This document shows, in pieces, positions 6,735 to 6,857 of a DNA stretch of 6,857 nt. The DNA is from Verrucomicrobiota bacterium (GTDB lineage Bacteria > Verrucomicrobiota > Verrucomicrobiia > Chthoniobacterales > UBA10450), in contig QHOJ01000177.1 in the NCBI GenBank assembly GCA_003218735.1, positions 1 through 6,857 on the forward strand. Direction: 5' to 3'. The notes beneath the pieces are model-generated. The model saw nothing but the letters and a program-made list of their open reading frames with translations, made no database searches and had not been told where the DNA came from. The stretch's first letter is position 1. Each line of letters opens with the position of its first letter. The position numbers were made by a program, and so were the translations under genes.

Positions 6735-6857
6735 CTATTCCGCGCTGTACTTGGCAATTTTCACTTGTTTCCGGACCGCCGTGAAAATCTTTCTGATCCC
6801 GATTTCGCTTGCAGCATTGGCGATAAATGAAGGCAGGGCGCCGCCGCTGTCGGTGCA
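6735..6857 (-). CDS. C-terminus of a START/lipid-binding-like protein (cut by window end)
   Basis: An open frame enters from the window edge and ends at a TAG codon at 6735-6737, giving 40 residues. It contains the segment DSGGALPSFIANAASEIGIRK, followed by a basic stretch ending KQVKIAKYSAE. The pattern D-x-GG-x-(I/L)-P-x-(F/W)-(I/V)-x-N-x-A-(S) near a C-terminus is typical of START-domain (polyketide cyclase/lipid-transport superfamily) proteins, where it forms the last helix. Only this end is visible, so family and function are tentative. Its orientation matches the downstream sulfurtransferase, 84 bp away. The gap contains no convincing terminator or promoter. Confidence 0.5.
   Translation of the reverse strand, partial: CTDSGGALPSFIANAASEIGIRKIFTAVRKQVKIAKYSAE

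Noticed and set aside
5895..6830. 311-codon open frame on the plus strand
   Set aside because: It is antisense to the sulfurtransferase, runs through two genes and the gap between them, and shows no family motif.

Overview
The window holds seven protein-coding genes, two of them cut by the window ends, all on the minus strand. In transcription order (high to low coordinates) they are: the C-terminus of a START-like protein (6735-6857), a two-domain thiosulfate sulfurtransferase (5784-6650), a SufE-like sulfur acceptor (5264-5776), the carbamoyl phosphate synthase large subunit carB (1243-5193), an exported cyclophilin-type prolyl isomerase (536-1144), and the N-terminal half of an N-carbamoylputrescine amidase (1-448). 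The seventh is a REP-associated tyrosine transposase (RAYT) carried inside carB. The plus strand carries only shadow ORFs.

The main discovery candidate is in carB. A 729-bp element (3015-3743) lies in the middle of the gene. It is bounded by perfect 28-bp inverted repeats with REP-type hairpins, and it encodes a RAYT with its HUH histidines and catalytic-type tyrosine intact. The insert is exactly 243 codons, has no stop codon, and stays in the carB frame on both sides. One open frame therefore reads through the first half of CarB, the complete transposase, and the second half of CarB. Without the insert, CarB would be 1073 aa, the size of E. coli CarB. The transposase has no start or stop codon of its own, so as it stands it can only be made as part of CarB.

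The spaces between genes are short (7-98 bp) and several are filled with palindromes. A REPIN-like pair of inverted REPs (5199-5264) lies between the sufE-like gene and carB and shares a 14-bp hairpin core with the transposase element's ends. Three unrelated-looking palindromes (1161-1240) lie between carB and the isomerase. A CACGAAG-rich inverted repeat (459-530) lies between the isomerase and the amidase. Two of these elements touch the stop codon of the upstream gene. No clear Shine-Dalgarno sequence precedes any start.

The organism is a bacterium of moderate GC. The palindrome families, the RAYT subtype and the lack of Shine-Dalgarno sequences resemble soil Verrucomicrobiota (Chthoniobacter/Udaeobacter-like), but this rests on recollection of such genomes and is not proven here. 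Functionally, the sulfurtransferase and SufE-like protein form a plausible sulfur-relay pair. carB supplies carbamoyl phosphate for pyrimidine and arginine synthesis. The isomerase helps fold exported proteins. The amidase belongs to putrescine formation from agmatine.
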